DNA from: Pseudoalteromonas sp.
Lineage (GTDB): Bacteria > Pseudomonadota > Gammaproteobacteria > Enterobacterales > Alteromonadaceae
Direction: 5' to 3'
Assembly (NCBI RefSeq): GCF_018402495.1
Contig: NZ_JAGYIU010000004.1
Location: 372,001-436,000, forward strand
Length of the DNA: 64,000 bases
In this document: piece after piece, positions 36,214-46,157 of the stretch
How the letters are laid out: each line of letters opens with the position of its first letter
How positions within the stretch are numbered: the stretch's first letter is position 1
Made by a program: the position numbers and the translations under genes
The notes under the pieces: model-generated
What the model saw: the letters and a program-made list of their open reading frames with translations, nothing else
What the model was told of the DNA's origin: nothing
The model's database searches: none

Positions 36214-38394
36214 TTACTCATGCTTTAATTGTTTAGATAAAAACAAGTTAGTAACGTCTGCGACTTTGATTAACGACTCTTTATCAGCATGACTCCAAGT
36301 TACCTTTGAGCCCACACTTTCACAACAAATAACACCTAACGGTTTGTTATCAATTATATAAATGTAATCAAGTAAAGAATAAATATCGAAAGGCTTAAAA
36401 TAAGAGCTAGTAAATTGTTTAGTTGCTTCGTTATTTCTGGCATCAGAAGCGTCGAGTACTTGGTTAGCTAAAATATAGTCGAAATAAGCAGGGGAGTTTT
36501 CTGTGTATAGAGCAGTTCCACTTAACACGTCATTATTTTCATCAAGACAAATTAAGCAATTTAATGCACTGTATTCTTTATTAAATAACCAAAGGCTCAC
36601 TCGATTAGCATTGGGGATAAGCGCTTTTAACTCTTTGCATATTTGCTTTAGCTTCCGGTCGCTAGAAACATTAGGATCGCTAATTTTTACTGCTAAGTTT
36701 TTTAGGTTGAGGTTCTTAGGATTATAAACATTGAGTAAGCTATTGATCTTAGCTTTATCAAACGGTTTAGTTAAGTAGCCATCCATACCAATATCTAAAT
36801 AATGCTCAATGTCTTGTTTTAGGGTATTTGCTGTCATAGCTATAATCGGAACGGTTTTACCTGTAGGAAGCGCTCTAATAGCTTGCGTAGCTTTTATGCC
36901 ATCCATTTCAGGCATTTGTATATCCATGAAAATTAAGTCTACCGAGTGCTCTTTGAAGTACTTAATGCATTCTTTACCGTCCTCTGCGATAATTAAATTA
37001 GCATTATGTGCTTTGAGCATTTTAACAATAATAAGCTGATTTATTTTATTATCTTCGGCAATTAAAACAGTACTACCATGAAGGTTTGTTATATCAGTGC
37101 ACTGCTTCGAGGTTGGTGGCAATAAAGCAATCTCAAAGCTTTGCTCATAGGTAAACGTGGAGCCCTTATCTATTTTGCTGGTAAAGCTAAGGTGCCCCTG
37201 CATTAACTCACTTAAACGAGCGCAAATTGATAAGCCTAAACCTGTGCCTCCATATTTCCTTGAGGTTGATGAGTCGGCCTGATGAAATTCTTTAAATAAA
37301 TGCTCTTGAACAGTCTCATTAATACCAAGGCCTGTATCAATAACTTCAAAGGTGAGTACTTGTGTTTGCAATGTACTATTTTTAACACTTATCTTCAGCT
37401 CTACTTGGCCAAAGTTGGTAAATTTAATCGCATTTGAGCACAGGTTATTTAAAATTTGCGAAACCCGAAGTGGATCGCCTTTTAAATTGGCTGCTATTTC
37501 AGAATCTACAGATGTAGTTAGTTTTATGCCTTTAGCATCTGCTTGTTTTAATAGGGGGTTGACTACGTTGTTGATGACTTCGGTGAGATTGAAGTTGATA
37601 TGCTCAATCTCTAATTTACCAGCTTCAATTTTAGAAAAATCTAAAATATCATTTACAATATTTGATAAGTAATATGTTGATTTTAAAATGCTTTTTAAGG
37701 CATTGTTTTTTTCTTTTATAGTGGTTTCTGATATTCCAAACTCAGCTAAATTTAAAATTCCATGTAATGGGGTTCTCAGTTCGTGAGTCATATTTGCTAA
37801 AAATTTACTTTTTGAGTTATTGGCAATATCAGCTTTATTTTTGAACCTCTCTAGTTCTTTATTGTGTTTTTCTTGTTTTTCTAACGCCGTAACTAGCTTT
37901 TTATTATTAAGCCGAAGCTCTAATTGCGTAATAACCTCTTTGCTCAAAACCGTGAGTGCATTTATTTGTTTGCTTGAAAGCTTTTTTGGTTTATCACTAA
38001 TAACACATAGCGTACCTATGGCATTGCCTCTTGGTGTTATAAGCGGTGCCCCTGCATAAAAGCAAATATTTGGGTCGTTTGTAACCAAGGGATTATCGTG
38101 AAAGCGGGTGTCAGTAAGTGCATTTTGAACTTCGAATACTTTGTTTTCTAAAATTGCGTGAGAACAAAACGAGATATCTCGTGCGGTTTCGGCTACATCA
38201 ATACCATGCTTTGACTTAAACCATTGCCTGTTCGGATCAACAAGGCTTATCAGTGAAATGGGCGTTTCGCAAATATCAGATGCAAGCTGGGTTAAATCGT
38301 CAAAAGATTTTTCAGCTTCAGTGTCTAAAATGTCATACTCATATAAGTCTTTTAGCCGTGATAGTTCATCTGCAGGTGTTGACGCTTTTATCAT
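36214..38394 (-). CDS. Hybrid histidine kinase with GAF domains at both ends
   Basis: This 726-residue cytoplasmic kinase has an N-terminal GAF domain (about 20-160; FCSHAILENKVFEVQNALTD, FYAGAPLITPRGNAIGTLCV). A coiled linker leads to HisKA with phosphoacceptor H204 in NMTHELRTPLHGIL, then an ATPase domain (DTGLGI, GGTGLGLSIC), a receiver domain (about 445-560; LIFMDIQMPEMDG with the Asp, and YLTKPF), and a C-terminal region (about 575-720) that looks like a second, degenerate GAF domain (YIYIIDNKPLGVICCESVGS). A GAF after the receiver is unusual. It has no membrane segment. A downstream partner (phosphotransfer protein or regulator) is not encoded beside it; the GGDEF gene 236 bases away on the same strand may be functionally linked. 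Confidence 0.88.
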   Translation of the reverse strand: MIKASTPADELSRLKDLYEYDILDTEAEKSFDDLTQLASDICETPISLISLVDPNRQWFKSKHGIDVAETARDISFCSHAILENKVFEVQNALTDTRFHDNPLVTNDPNICFYAGAPLITPRGNAIGTLCVISDKPKKLSSKQINALTVLSKEVITQLELRLNNKKLVTALEKQEKHNKELERFKNKADIANNSKSKFLANMTHELRTPLHGILNLAEFGISETTIKEKNNALKSILKSTYYLSNIVNDILDFSKIEAGKLEIEHINFNLTEVINNVVNPLLKQADAKGIKLTTSVDSEIAANLKGDPLRVSQILNNLCSNAIKFTNFGQVELKISVKNSTLQTQVLTFEVIDTGLGINETVQEHLFKEFHQADSSTSRKYGGTGLGLSICARLSELMQGHLSFTSKIDKGSTFTYEQSFEIALLPPTSKQCTDITNLHGSTVLIAEDNKINQLIIVKMLKAHNANLIIAEDGKECIKYFKEHSVDLIFMDIQMPEMDGIKATQAIRALPTGKTVPIIAMTANTLKQDIEHYLDIGMDGYLTKPFDKAKINSLLNVYNPKNLNLKNLAVKISDPNVSSDRKLKQICKELKALIPNANRVSLWLFNKEYSALNCLICLDENNDVLSGTALYTENSPAYFDYILANQVLDASDARNNEATKQFTSSYFKPFDIYSLLDYIYIIDNKPLGVICCESVGSKVTWSHADKESLIKVADVTNLFLSKQLKHE

Positions 38395-38630
38395 TATTTA
38401 ACCTTGTTTTTGTTATGCTTAACAATGAGTAATCAAATAAAAATAATAACGCATTGGCTAGTATAAAATGAAAAAATACGCGTTTAATGTCAATTTGCTT
38501 AAAGTGTATTTTTACTTACGAATTCATCTGCTGTTGAAAATTTAAGCTAAATTATTGTGCTTAAGTATTTAGCTTATATGACCTTTTAAATTTTTACGAA
38601 TTGATTTAAAACAATCCGTCTTATAGCGGG

Positions 38631-40322
38631 TCAATCAACAATTTTATTTCGACCACTATTTTTTGCCTCGTATAAATAGTCATCAACGTATTTTAAGCTG
38701 CTTTGTAGGCTAATTGTGCCATTGTGGGTAAGCAGTCCAATACTGACAGTAAAGCTAATATTTTTATTACGATAGTAAACTTTATGTTCATTCACTGCGT
38801 TTTTAATACGCTCAGCGGCTTGCTTAGCTTCGGCTTTGTTTGTGTTAGGCATAATAATTAAAAACTCTTCACCGCCAAGGCGAAATACGGCGTCATTTTT
38901 TCTGATGAGGCCATGTAAAATATTAGCGAGTTCTTTTAAACCCTTATCTCCAGCTTCGTGGCCGTAGTTATCATTTATGGCTTTAAAGTGATCTATATCG
39001 AGCATTAATAATGAAATATAGGTATTTTCATCTTGTGTTTTTAATAGCTCATCGGTAAGAAACCTGTATAAGGTTCGCCTATTTAAACAGCCTGTAAGTG
39101 GGTCTACATTAGCTTGTTTTTCTAACTCTTTGTTAAGTGTAAATAGCTCTTGAGTGCGCGCCTGTATTCGTTGCTCTAAACTAGTATTAAGGGCTATGAG
39201 TTTGTGTTCTATGTTTATTTCTTTGCTTACATCGTTTTGCACCGCGAAGTAATAAGCGATTTTTCCATCTCTATAAATCGGCGATATTGCCAACTCATTC
39301 CAATAGGGTTCCCTACTTTTGGTGTAGTTTAAAATTCGGGTGCTTATAGGCAGCCCTTTTTTAAGGTGAGTTTTAAGTTTAGCTATCGTTTTTAAATCAG
39401 TATTTTCACCTTGTAAAATAGAGCCGAGCTTTTTGCCTTCGACCTCAAAAAGGCTATACCCCGTCATTTTTTCGAATGACCCATTAACCCAAATAACATG
39501 CTTATTTTTATCGGCAATGACCATTCCTACCGTAGTTTCTTTGAGTGCGGTAACTAAAAAGTCTCGTTCAAGGGCTATTGTTTCACTTCCTGTTATATCC
39601 TGAAAAATGCCGTATAGCTTAGTAATTTCACCATTTTTATTTCTTGATACATTACCGCTTGATATCACCGTGCGTTCTTGTTGGTCGTCATCTACAACAC
39701 GTAATTTTATACAACGCCATTCTTGCCCCGTTAAAAGCGCATTTTCGACAGCGCTAGCTATTTTGGGCTTATCATCTACATGATAAAAGTTTATTGCAGT
39801 ATCTAACTGTGGTGTGTAGCGACTAGGGGAAACACCATGGATAGTGTAAATTTCATCGGTCCAAAATAATTGGTTGTTATTACAGTCGAGCTGCCAATAA
39901 CCTACTTTTAAAACTTCGCCTGCGTTTTCTATGATGGTTTGTAATTCGTTATTACTAATAACAGAGGACACTTGGGCAAAATGCTGGTTAAAAACTAAAA
40001 CCATATATTGGTGTTGGTTTTGATCCACATTATGTAAGCAGCAATTTAGTTTAATAGAGCAATCGATTGCGAATGTGAGCTCAATATTAAATTGGTCTAA
40101 CTCATTATGTTGCGATTTTAGTGCGAGAATTTGTTGTAATAGTGTTTTGCTTTCAGTTGTACAACAGGCATACAGGCTTTCAATGGTTGGCATGTTTTTG
40201 GTTGTAATATTTAGCTCTGACCACCCATCTGAGAGATAACTGAGCTGATGATGGTTATCAAATACCATTAAAAGAAAGTTGCATTTTTCTAGCAGTGCAA
40301 TATTTATGTCTTTAATATCCAT
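38631..40322 (-). CDS. PAS-domain diguanylate cyclase
   Basis: The start at 40322 (MDIKDINIALLEKCNFLLMV) has AGGGAG 4 bases upstream; a longer frame starts 19 codons earlier. The 563-residue protein has PAS-like domains (about 135-250 and 265-385) and a GGDEF domain (about 420-560) with active-site GGEEF in VFRLGGEEFLIIMPN. RKND five residues before it is a standard inhibitory I-site (RxxD), so product inhibition is expected. It makes cyclic di-GMP. The second PAS (MTGYSLFEVEGKKLGSILQG) aligns with LOV photosensors but lacks the flavin-binding Cys of GRNCRFLQ, so it is not a classical light sensor. It is cytoplasmic. Confidence 0.9.
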   Translation of the reverse strand: MDIKDINIALLEKCNFLLMVFDNHHQLSYLSDGWSELNITTKNMPTIESLYACCTTESKTLLQQILALKSQHNELDQFNIELTFAIDCSIKLNCCLHNVDQNQHQYMVLVFNQHFAQVSSVISNNELQTIIENAGEVLKVGYWQLDCNNNQLFWTDEIYTIHGVSPSRYTPQLDTAINFYHVDDKPKIASAVENALLTGQEWRCIKLRVVDDDQQERTVISSGNVSRNKNGEITKLYGIFQDITGSETIALERDFLVTALKETTVGMVIADKNKHVIWVNGSFEKMTGYSLFEVEGKKLGSILQGENTDLKTIAKLKTHLKKGLPISTRILNYTKSREPYWNELAISPIYRDGKIAYYFAVQNDVSKEINIEHKLIALNTSLEQRIQARTQELFTLNKELEKQANVDPLTGCLNRRTLYRFLTDELLKTQDENTYISLLMLDIDHFKAINDNYGHEAGDKGLKELANILHGLIRKNDAVFRLGGEEFLIIMPNTNKAEAKQAAERIKNAVNEHKVYYRNKNISFTVSIGLLTHNGTISLQSSLKYVDDYLYEAKNSGRNKIVD

Positions 40323-40649
40323 AAGCTCCCTACATACTGAAAAGTAGTACAACGATAAGCTGAGTATAGACCCACTCATAAAGTTTAACAGTATGGAAAT
40401 GGTTAATTTATCGACAGATTTAATTCAAAATGACTAAAGACTTTACAGTGCGCGCATTGTTATTAGCGAGGGATATGTGTTTATAGCCTATGGTTGCTTT
40501 TAGAGCAGATTATTTTGTTTTTTGAGTTGTTTGCGTTTTTTTCAATAAAAAGCAGTTCTTTTGTATTGTTTTTAGTTTATTTTATAAGAAACAAGTCCAG
40601 TCTCTGTTAACATTCGTATATTACCCTATTATTTTAATTGAGCTTATTT
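40323..40649. other. A/T-rich spacer between divergent GGDEF and MCP genes
   Basis: About 330 bases without a gene. The stretch from 40560 to 40625 is T-rich and probably holds the promoter for the chemoreceptor. No palindrome, repeat or RNA structure stands out. Confidence 0.4.
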
Positions 40650-42293
40650 ATGCTGAACTTCTTTTCTTCTTTGTCTATTAGGGCAAGGTTATCTATTGGT
40701 TTTGGAGTTGCATTAGCTTTGCTAGTGCTGTTGACTGCGCAAGGTATTAATCGCGTTAACTACATTGACAGAACCTTAGCAAAAATCACTGATGTAAACT
40801 CAGTTAAGCAACGCTACGCTATTAATTTTAGAGGCAGCGTACACGACCGCGCTATTGCTATTAGAGATATTGCTATAGCCGATAGCGATGCAAGAATTAG
40901 TGAATATGAAAAGGAAATTAAAAGATTAGAAGGGTTTTATACTGAGTCAGAATCTCAGATGACGCAAATGCTCAATAGCGGCACTCTTTTTACGCCCAAA
41001 GAGCGTGAAATTTTACGTCGTATTGAAGCCATTCAAGCTCAGACCTTACCCATTGTGAAAACTATTATTACAATGAAAAAGGCGGGCCAGAAAGTAGATG
41101 CTAAAGTACTTAACGAAGCGCGTCCTGCTTTTATTAATTGGCTTAACACTATAAACCAGTTTATTGATTATCAAGAAAACCAAAACCAAATAGCGACACC
41201 TCAGGCACGTAATGTGGCCGGATCATTTCAAAATTTTATGTTGATATTATGCGCCATTGCGATTGCTTTTTCTGTTGCGGTCGGTTTTTTGATAGAGCGC
41301 AGCTTAAGAGCTACATTAGGCGGTGAACCTAATGAAGCGCAAGAAGTTATTGCCGTACTGGCTGATGGTGATTTAACAAAGAGCTTAAAAACACCTTACA
41401 CGGGCAGTATTCTTGATTCGTTAGATACAATGAGCGAAAAACTGACCAGTATTGCTAAAAACATTATTTGTGCCTCTAATAAATTGCAAGACAAAGTAGA
41501 AGAGGTATCTAATGGTTCTACCTTGGTGCTAAATGGCGCGCAGCAACAAGCCCAATTAACCACTCAAACGGCCTCACAATTGAGCAGCATGAGCGCTAGT
41601 ATTGATAAAGTAGCCGACATTGCCGCTAAAACAGAAGTGAACTCAGAGCAAACAGCCGATTACGCAATGGAAGGGCGTAAAGTGGTCAATGCCGCCGCTA
41701 AAGAAATGGAGCGGATTGCCACTACGGTTGATGAAACGGTAGAGCAAATAAGATTACTTGCTGAAAATACAAAGCAAATAGGCGGTATTGCGAGTGTGAT
41801 CAGCGGTATTTCTGAACAAACTAACTTGTTGGCGCTAAATGCTGCAATAGAAGCAGCAAGAGCCGGTGAGTCGGGTCGTGGTTTTGCGGTCGTGGCAGAT
41901 GAAGTACGCCAGTTAGCGCAGCGCACCGGTGAAGCGACTTCTCAAATAGAGATTATGATTAACGATGTGCAAACTCAAACTGCAGCGTCAGTAAGTGCAA
42001 TGGAAACGACTCAACCACAGGTTGAAAACGGAAAAGCCAAAATTATGCAGGCAACCGATTTACTCAAACATATCGAGGAACAAGCAATGGATTCGTTAAG
42101 CTTGGTTAAGCAGGTGTCTAGTGCTGCTTCTGAGCAAGTTCAAGTTGTTACTGAGTTTAGTGCTGCGATGGAGCAAGTAGCGGTAATGTCTGAAGAAACC
42201 ATAGAATCGATGAATAAAAATGACACCGCAACTAAGGTACTTACTGATTTATCGGGTTCGCTAAAAAAAGAAATTGCCTTCTTTAAAGTGTAA
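40650..42293 (+). CDS. Methyl-accepting chemotaxis protein with four-helix-bundle sensor
   Basis: This receptor has 547 residues from the ATG at 40650 ([20 protein letters not shown]); a TTG four codons upstream is possible. One helix near 15-32 leads to a periplasmic four-helix sensor domain (about 35-195; [20 protein letters not shown]), then a second helix (about 200-220). A HAMP segment follows ([20 protein letters not shown]). The signalling tip reads [20 protein letters not shown] and [20 protein letters not shown]. It controls CheA/CheW in response to an external ligand that cannot be read from the sequence. It has its own terminator. Confidence 0.92.
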   Translation: MLNFFSSLSIRARLSIGFGVALALLVLLTAQGINRVNYIDRTLAKITDVNSVKQRYAINFRGSVHDRAIAIRDIAIADSDARISEYEKEIKRLEGFYTESESQMTQMLNSGTLFTPKEREILRRIEAIQAQTLPIVKTIITMKKAGQKVDAKVLNEARPAFINWLNTINQFIDYQENQNQIATPQARNVAGSFQNFMLILCAIAIAFSVAVGFLIERSLRATLGGEPNEAQEVIAVLADGDLTKSLKTPYTGSILDSLDTMSEKLTSIAKNIICASNKLQDKVEEVSNGSTLVLNGAQQQAQLTTQTASQLSSMSASIDKVADIAAKTEVNSEQTADYAMEGRKVVNAAAKEMERIATTVDETVEQIRLLAENTKQIGGIASVISGISEQTNLLALNAAIEAARAGESGRGFAVVADEVRQLAQRTGEATSQIEIMINDVQTQTAASVSAMETTQPQVENGKAKIMQATDLLKHIEEQAMDSLSLVKQVSSAASEQVQVVTEFSAAMEQVAVMSEETIESMNKNDTATKVLTDLSGSLKKEIAFFKV

Positions 42294-42354
42294 AACAGTT
42301 TTTAAGTTTACCAAGCGATAAATAGCATCGTTGAGATGTTTACTCGCCTTGTTT

Positions 42355-42392
42355 AAAAAGCAGCAATAACCGATTTGGTATGCTGCTTTTTT
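42355..42392 (+). terminator. Terminator after the chemotaxis protein
   Basis: AAAAAGCAGCA at 42355-42365 pairs with TGCTGCTTTTT at 42381-42391, followed by further T. The loop contains ACCGATTTGGTA. Confidence 0.8.
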
Positions 42393-42542
42393 TATTCTTA
42401 TGCATTATTTATCGAATTGTTTTTACAATAAAGTGTATTCACGCTTTGTTTTTGTGACTTTCCTGATAAGGTATTGGTTGTATAACAATATTTTAACGTT
42501 GTTTCGTTGTTGTTAACGAAAAACGAATCATTGGAGATTTTC

Positions 42543-43844
42543 ATGAGCAAATTTCGATTGAGTGTTATTACCTCGATTTTTTTAGCCGCAAATTTTTGCG
42601 CCAGTAGTGCACAAGCCAATACTAAAGTGATTCATGCGGGAGAGCTATTAAGCGTCCCTGGCGAAAAATCACAGCAAAAACAAACTGTAGTAATAGAAAA
42701 TGGCAAAATAGTGTCTGTATCTGCTGGTTTTTTACCGGCCTCTCGATTTGGTGATGATGCCCAATTAATCGATTTATCGACCAGCTTTGTTATGCCAGGG
42801 CTTATGGATATGCATGTGCATTTACAAGGTGAGCTTGGGCCAGATAATAAAAAAGAACTGGTTGAAATGTCTGATGCAGATATAGCAATGCGCAGCGTTC
42901 ATTTTGCTAATAAAACCCTAATGGCGGGATTTACCACCGTGCGTGATGTAGGTAGCCAAAGCGAGCAAATGTACGCTTTACGTAAAGGGGTGGCGAATGG
43001 TTGGGTTAATGGTCCGCGTATTATTGCCGGTGCCGGAGTAACTATTACTGGTGGTCATTTAGATGTTGATGGTATGAGTCCTGATTTACTCACCATAAAA
43101 ACACCACCAACAGTGTGTGATGGCGCAGTTGAGTGCCGTAAAAAAACACGTTATGCAATTAAGTATGGAGCCGATTTAATTAAAGTGGCCTCTACCGGTG
43201 GTGTGCTTTCTGATACCACCACGGGGACAGGTCAACAAATGGAAGACGATGAGCTCAAAGCCATTGTAAAAACTGCACATGGGTTAGGACGAAAAGTAGC
43301 AAGCCATGCCCATGCTGCACAAGGTATTAATGCCGCACTTCGTGCAGGGGTTGATAGCATTGAACACGGCAGTTACACCGATGAAGAAGGCATCAAGCTC
43401 TTTAAAGAAACCGGCGCTTACCTTGTACCAACGTTATTAGCTGGCGATACTGTGGTTAATATGGCAAAAAATTCAGATTTTATGTCTGCACCTATTAAGG
43501 CTAAAGCAACGAGAGTAGGGGGCGATATGCTCAACAACTTTACTAAGGCTTACAAAGCCGGCGTTAAAATTGCTTTTGGTACTGACAGTGGCGTATCAAA
43601 GCACGGTATTAACGCAAAAGAAGCTGTATTGATGTATGAAGCTGGTATGAGTACCTCCGATATTTTAAAGTCGGCAACCGTCAATGCTGCTGATTTAATT
43701 GATATGAGCCAGAGCTTAGGCACTATAGAGCCTGGTAAGTTTGCTGATATTATTGCCTTAGATTCCAGCCCTCTTAGCGATATTAGCGCTTTAATGGATG
43801 TTGATTTTGTGATGAAAGAAGGCGTAATTTTCAAACAACAATAA
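42543..43844 (+). CDS. Exported amidohydrolase (Xaa-Pro dipeptidase-like)
   Basis: From the ATG at 42543, which follows GGAG, the protein has 433 residues. A signal peptide (about 1-25, ending SSAQA) directs it to the periplasm. The amidohydrolase metal ligands are visible: HVH in PGLMDMHVHLQGE, carboxylated Lys in ADLIKVASTGG, the His pair region SHAHAAQGI and IEHGSYTDEEG, and the catalytic Asp in FGTDSGVSKHG. The sequence is of the Xaa-Pro dipeptidase/imidazolonepropionase-like group that cleaves proline- or arginine-containing dipeptides. It may contribute to protein scavenging. It is transcribed alone, followed by a palindromic repeat. Confidence 0.88.
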   Translation: MSKFRLSVITSIFLAANFCASSAQANTKVIHAGELLSVPGEKSQQKQTVVIENGKIVSVSAGFLPASRFGDDAQLIDLSTSFVMPGLMDMHVHLQGELGPDNKKELVEMSDADIAMRSVHFANKTLMAGFTTVRDVGSQSEQMYALRKGVANGWVNGPRIIAGAGVTITGGHLDVDGMSPDLLTIKTPPTVCDGAVECRKKTRYAIKYGADLIKVASTGGVLSDTTTGTGQQMEDDELKAIVKTAHGLGRKVASHAHAAQGINAALRAGVDSIEHGSYTDEEGIKLFKETGAYLVPTLLAGDTVVNMAKNSDFMSAPIKAKATRVGGDMLNNFTKAYKAGVKIAFGTDSGVSKHGINAKEAVLMYEAGMSTSDILKSATVNAADLIDMSQSLGTIEPGKFADIIALDSSPLSDISALMDVDFVMKEGVIFKQQ

Positions 43845-43880
43845 ACATTATATTTATTTTATTATGAATGGCGTTATAGC

Positions 43881-43924
43881 GCTGGTAGGTCGTACTACAG
43901 AATGTTTGTAGACGATTGACCAGC
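43881..43924. repeat. Imperfect palindrome GCTGGT...ACCAGC
   Basis: GCTGGTAGGTCGTACTACA at 43881-43899 pairs with TGTAGACGATTGACCAGC at 43907-43924, with a few mismatches. It resembles the GTAGGTCGC unit at 22714 and looks like an extragenic repeat. It lies between the amidohydrolase and the alpha/beta hydrolase genes and may also act as a transcript end. Confidence 0.5.
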
Positions 43925-44016
43925 ATTATTTTGTTATACCGTTTTTAGGGTTTGTTGATCTTTGCAAATTTAACCTTAAAGTTCACCTAGTCTTAGGTAA
44001 AAGGAAGTAGTTTATT

Positions 44017-44850
44017 TTGAAGAGCTTAGTGGTTTTATTTTTTAGTGTATGGCCTTTGTTAGCAAATAGTGCTTCGCAGCGACCAGTTGAATTTCCTGAT
44101 GTTGAAAATAATGTAGCTTATGCAAAAGTGGCTTCATTGGGATTTAACTTAGCCGATGAAAAAATAGCTTACGGCAGTGATGAGTCACAGTACGCATTAC
44201 TTTGGCGTGCAAAGCAAACACTGGTGCAAACGCCGTTAGTTATTTTACTCCATGGTGGCTGTTGGCTGAGCGAGTACGATATTAAACACACGTATGCGTT
44301 AAGTACGGGGCTTGCACAAGCTGGCTTTAACGTGTGGTCTTTAGAGTATCGAAGAAGTGGTATAAGCGGTGGTGGCTGGCCTGTCACATTTAATGATATA
44401 AAAGCCGGTATTTTAGCGGCAAGTACTTACAATAATGGCGAGTTTAAATTAGCTGACTCGGTTGCTGTAGGGCACTCTGCTGGTGGGCATTTAGCACTGC
44501 TTGCGGGTGGTGAAATAAGCCAGCTTAAAGGTGTTATTGGCTTAGCCCCTATCACTGATATAAAAGCATATTCACGTGGTGATAATAGCTGTCAAAAAGT
44601 GACAAAAGATTTTATGCAAGGTATGCCAACTGATAAACCTAAGGCTTACACGCAAGCTAATCCGAGTGAGCAGCCACTTCATCCCCAGAGCATTATTTTA
44701 CAAGGTGACAAAGACGCCATTGTCCCCGCTTTTAATTTAGCGCAGCTTAAACGCCCGGTGGTGATGCTCGAAGGCGTGGGGCATTTTGATTGGATCCACC
44801 CAGGATCTGAGGCATTTAGTACACTAATAAAAAATTTAAATGAGATATAA
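44017..44850 (+). CDS. Alpha/beta hydrolase, candidate arylformamidase
   Basis: This 277-residue hydrolase has the nucleophile S154 in GHSAGGHLA, a likely D233 in LQGDKDAIVP and H256 in VGHFDW; HGGCW near residue 79 forms the oxyanion region. It starts at TTG with an upstream AAGGAAG, and the N-terminus (VVLFFSVWPLLANSAS) is a signal peptide. The stop is only two bases before kynureninase, so the pair form an operon, which suggests N-formylkynurenine hydrolysis in tryptophan breakdown. A periplasmic location does not fit a cytoplasmic tryptophan pathway. It may instead be a general esterase, or a formamidase that works on imported substrate. Confidence 0.75.
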   Translation: MKSLVVLFFSVWPLLANSASQRPVEFPDVENNVAYAKVASLGFNLADEKIAYGSDESQYALLWRAKQTLVQTPLVILLHGGCWLSEYDIKHTYALSTGLAQAGFNVWSLEYRRSGISGGGWPVTFNDIKAGILAASTYNNGEFKLADSVAVGHSAGGHLALLAGGEISQLKGVIGLAPITDIKAYSRGDNSCQKVTKDFMQGMPTDKPKAYTQANPSEQPLHPQSIILQGDKDAIVPAFNLAQLKRPVVMLEGVGHFDWIHPGSEAFSTLIKNLNEI

Positions 44851-44852
44851 AA

Positions 44853-46088
44853 ATGAATTTTAATGAGATTGTAGCGCTTGATAAAGCCGACCCGCTGGCT
44901 AATAAACGCGATGAATTTGATTTACCCGCAGACACTATTTATCTCGATGGTAATTCACTAGGAGCTTTGCCTAAAGCCGTTAAGTCGCGCGTGGCAGAGG
45001 TGGTAAACCAACAATGGGGTAGTCACCTAATTAGAAGTTGGAATGATCACCAATGGATTGATTTACCTACTCAGGTAGGGGATAAAATAGCGCCGATTAT
45101 TGGTGCTGCAAAAGGCCAAGTGATTTGTTGTGACTCTATTTCAGTTAACTTGTTCAAGCTGTTAAGTAGTGCGTTATCGTTAAACCCTGGCCGAAATGTG
45201 GTGTTATCCACGCAAGATAACTTTCCAACCGACTTATATATGGTACAAGGGCTAAGTGATTTATTAGGCCCTGACTTATGTCAGCTTAAATTAGTAGCAG
45301 AGCAACACATTGAGCAAAGCCTTAATGATTCAGTGGCGGTGCTGCTATTAACGCAGGTGAACTTTAGAACCGGGCAGCTATTAGATATGCAAAAGCTGAC
45401 CAAGCTTGCCCACGAAAAAGGCATTTTAGTGATATGGGATTTAGCCCACAGCGCGGGTGCTTTACCGGTTGAACTCGATAACTGTAATGCAGATTTTGCC
45501 GTTGGCTGTGGCTATAAATATTTAAATGGTGGTCCGGGCTCGCCTGCATTTTTATATGTGGCCAAACGTCATCAGGCTAGTGTAAAGCAGCCTCTATCAG
45601 GCTGGATGGGTCATGCTAAACCGTTTGCTTTTAATGCTGAATATCAGGGCGCTGATAATATAAATCAGTATTTATGTGGCACACCCAGTGTAATTGCTAT
45701 GAGTGCGTTAGATGCCGCCCTTGATGTATGGCAAAACGTAGACATTTTACAAATAAGAGAAAAGTCGATTGCACTTGCCGACGTATTTATTAAATTGCTA
45801 AAAACACATTCATGCTTAAGTGATTTGCGTTTATGCTCTACTGAAAACGCGTGCCAAAGAGGTAGCCAATTGGCGTTTTCACATACAGACGCGTTCGCTA
45901 TATGCCAAGCGTTAATTGAAAAAGGGGTTGTTGCTGATTTTCGTGCGCCCAATATATTACGCTTTGGTTTTACACCTCTTTATACCTCATTTGAAGATAT
46001 ATGGAATGCGGTCACGATTTTGGCTGAGGTGGTTAAAACCCAGCTATATACTCAGCCACGTTTTAATTTAGCAGGTAAAGTGACGTAA
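44853..46088 (+). CDS. kynU: Kynureninase
   Basis: Kynureninase is a pyridoxal-phosphate enzyme that splits kynurenine to anthranilate and alanine. The protein has 411 residues. The N-terminus has the substrate and dimer segment IYLDGNSLGALPK; the cofactor region reads VIWDLAHSAGALPVELD; the Schiff-base Lys lies in VGCGYKYLNGGPGSPAF; and GWMGH and FGFTPLYTSFEDIWNAV are conserved. It is cytoplasmic. It is co-transcribed with the alpha/beta hydrolase upstream (two-base gap). No tryptophan dioxygenase is found in this window. The product anthranilate could feed tryptophan or quinolone metabolism. Confidence 0.95.
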   Translation: MNFNEIVALDKADPLANKRDEFDLPADTIYLDGNSLGALPKAVKSRVAEVVNQQWGSHLIRSWNDHQWIDLPTQVGDKIAPIIGAAKGQVICCDSISVNLFKLLSSALSLNPGRNVVLSTQDNFPTDLYMVQGLSDLLGPDLCQLKLVAEQHIEQSLNDSVAVLLLTQVNFRTGQLLDMQKLTKLAHEKGILVIWDLAHSAGALPVELDNCNADFAVGCGYKYLNGGPGSPAFLYVAKRHQASVKQPLSGWMGHAKPFAFNAEYQGADNINQYLCGTPSVIAMSALDAALDVWQNVDILQIREKSIALADVFIKLLKTHSCLSDLRLCSTENACQRGSQLAFSHTDAFAICQALIEKGVVADFRAPNILRFGFTPLYTSFEDIWNAVTILAEVVKTQLYTQPRFNLAGKVT

Positions 46089-46092
46089 TGTT

Positions 46093-46136
46093 AAAAAGTT
46101 ATTATTGATCATATTACAAACCAATAATGACTTTTT
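46093..46136. terminator. Terminator between kynU and the convergent gene
   Basis: AAAAAGTTATTATTG at 46093-46107 pairs at 14 of 15 positions with CAATAATGACTTTTT at 46122-46136. A runs on the left and T on the right let it end transcription from both sides. Confidence 0.7.
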
Positions 46137-46157
46137 AGAGCTATTGTTAGAGGGTGT

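Noticed and set aside
38460-38630. Small gene between the two signalling genes
   Set aside because: Only A/T-rich spacer; no frame with a ribosome site and no structure.
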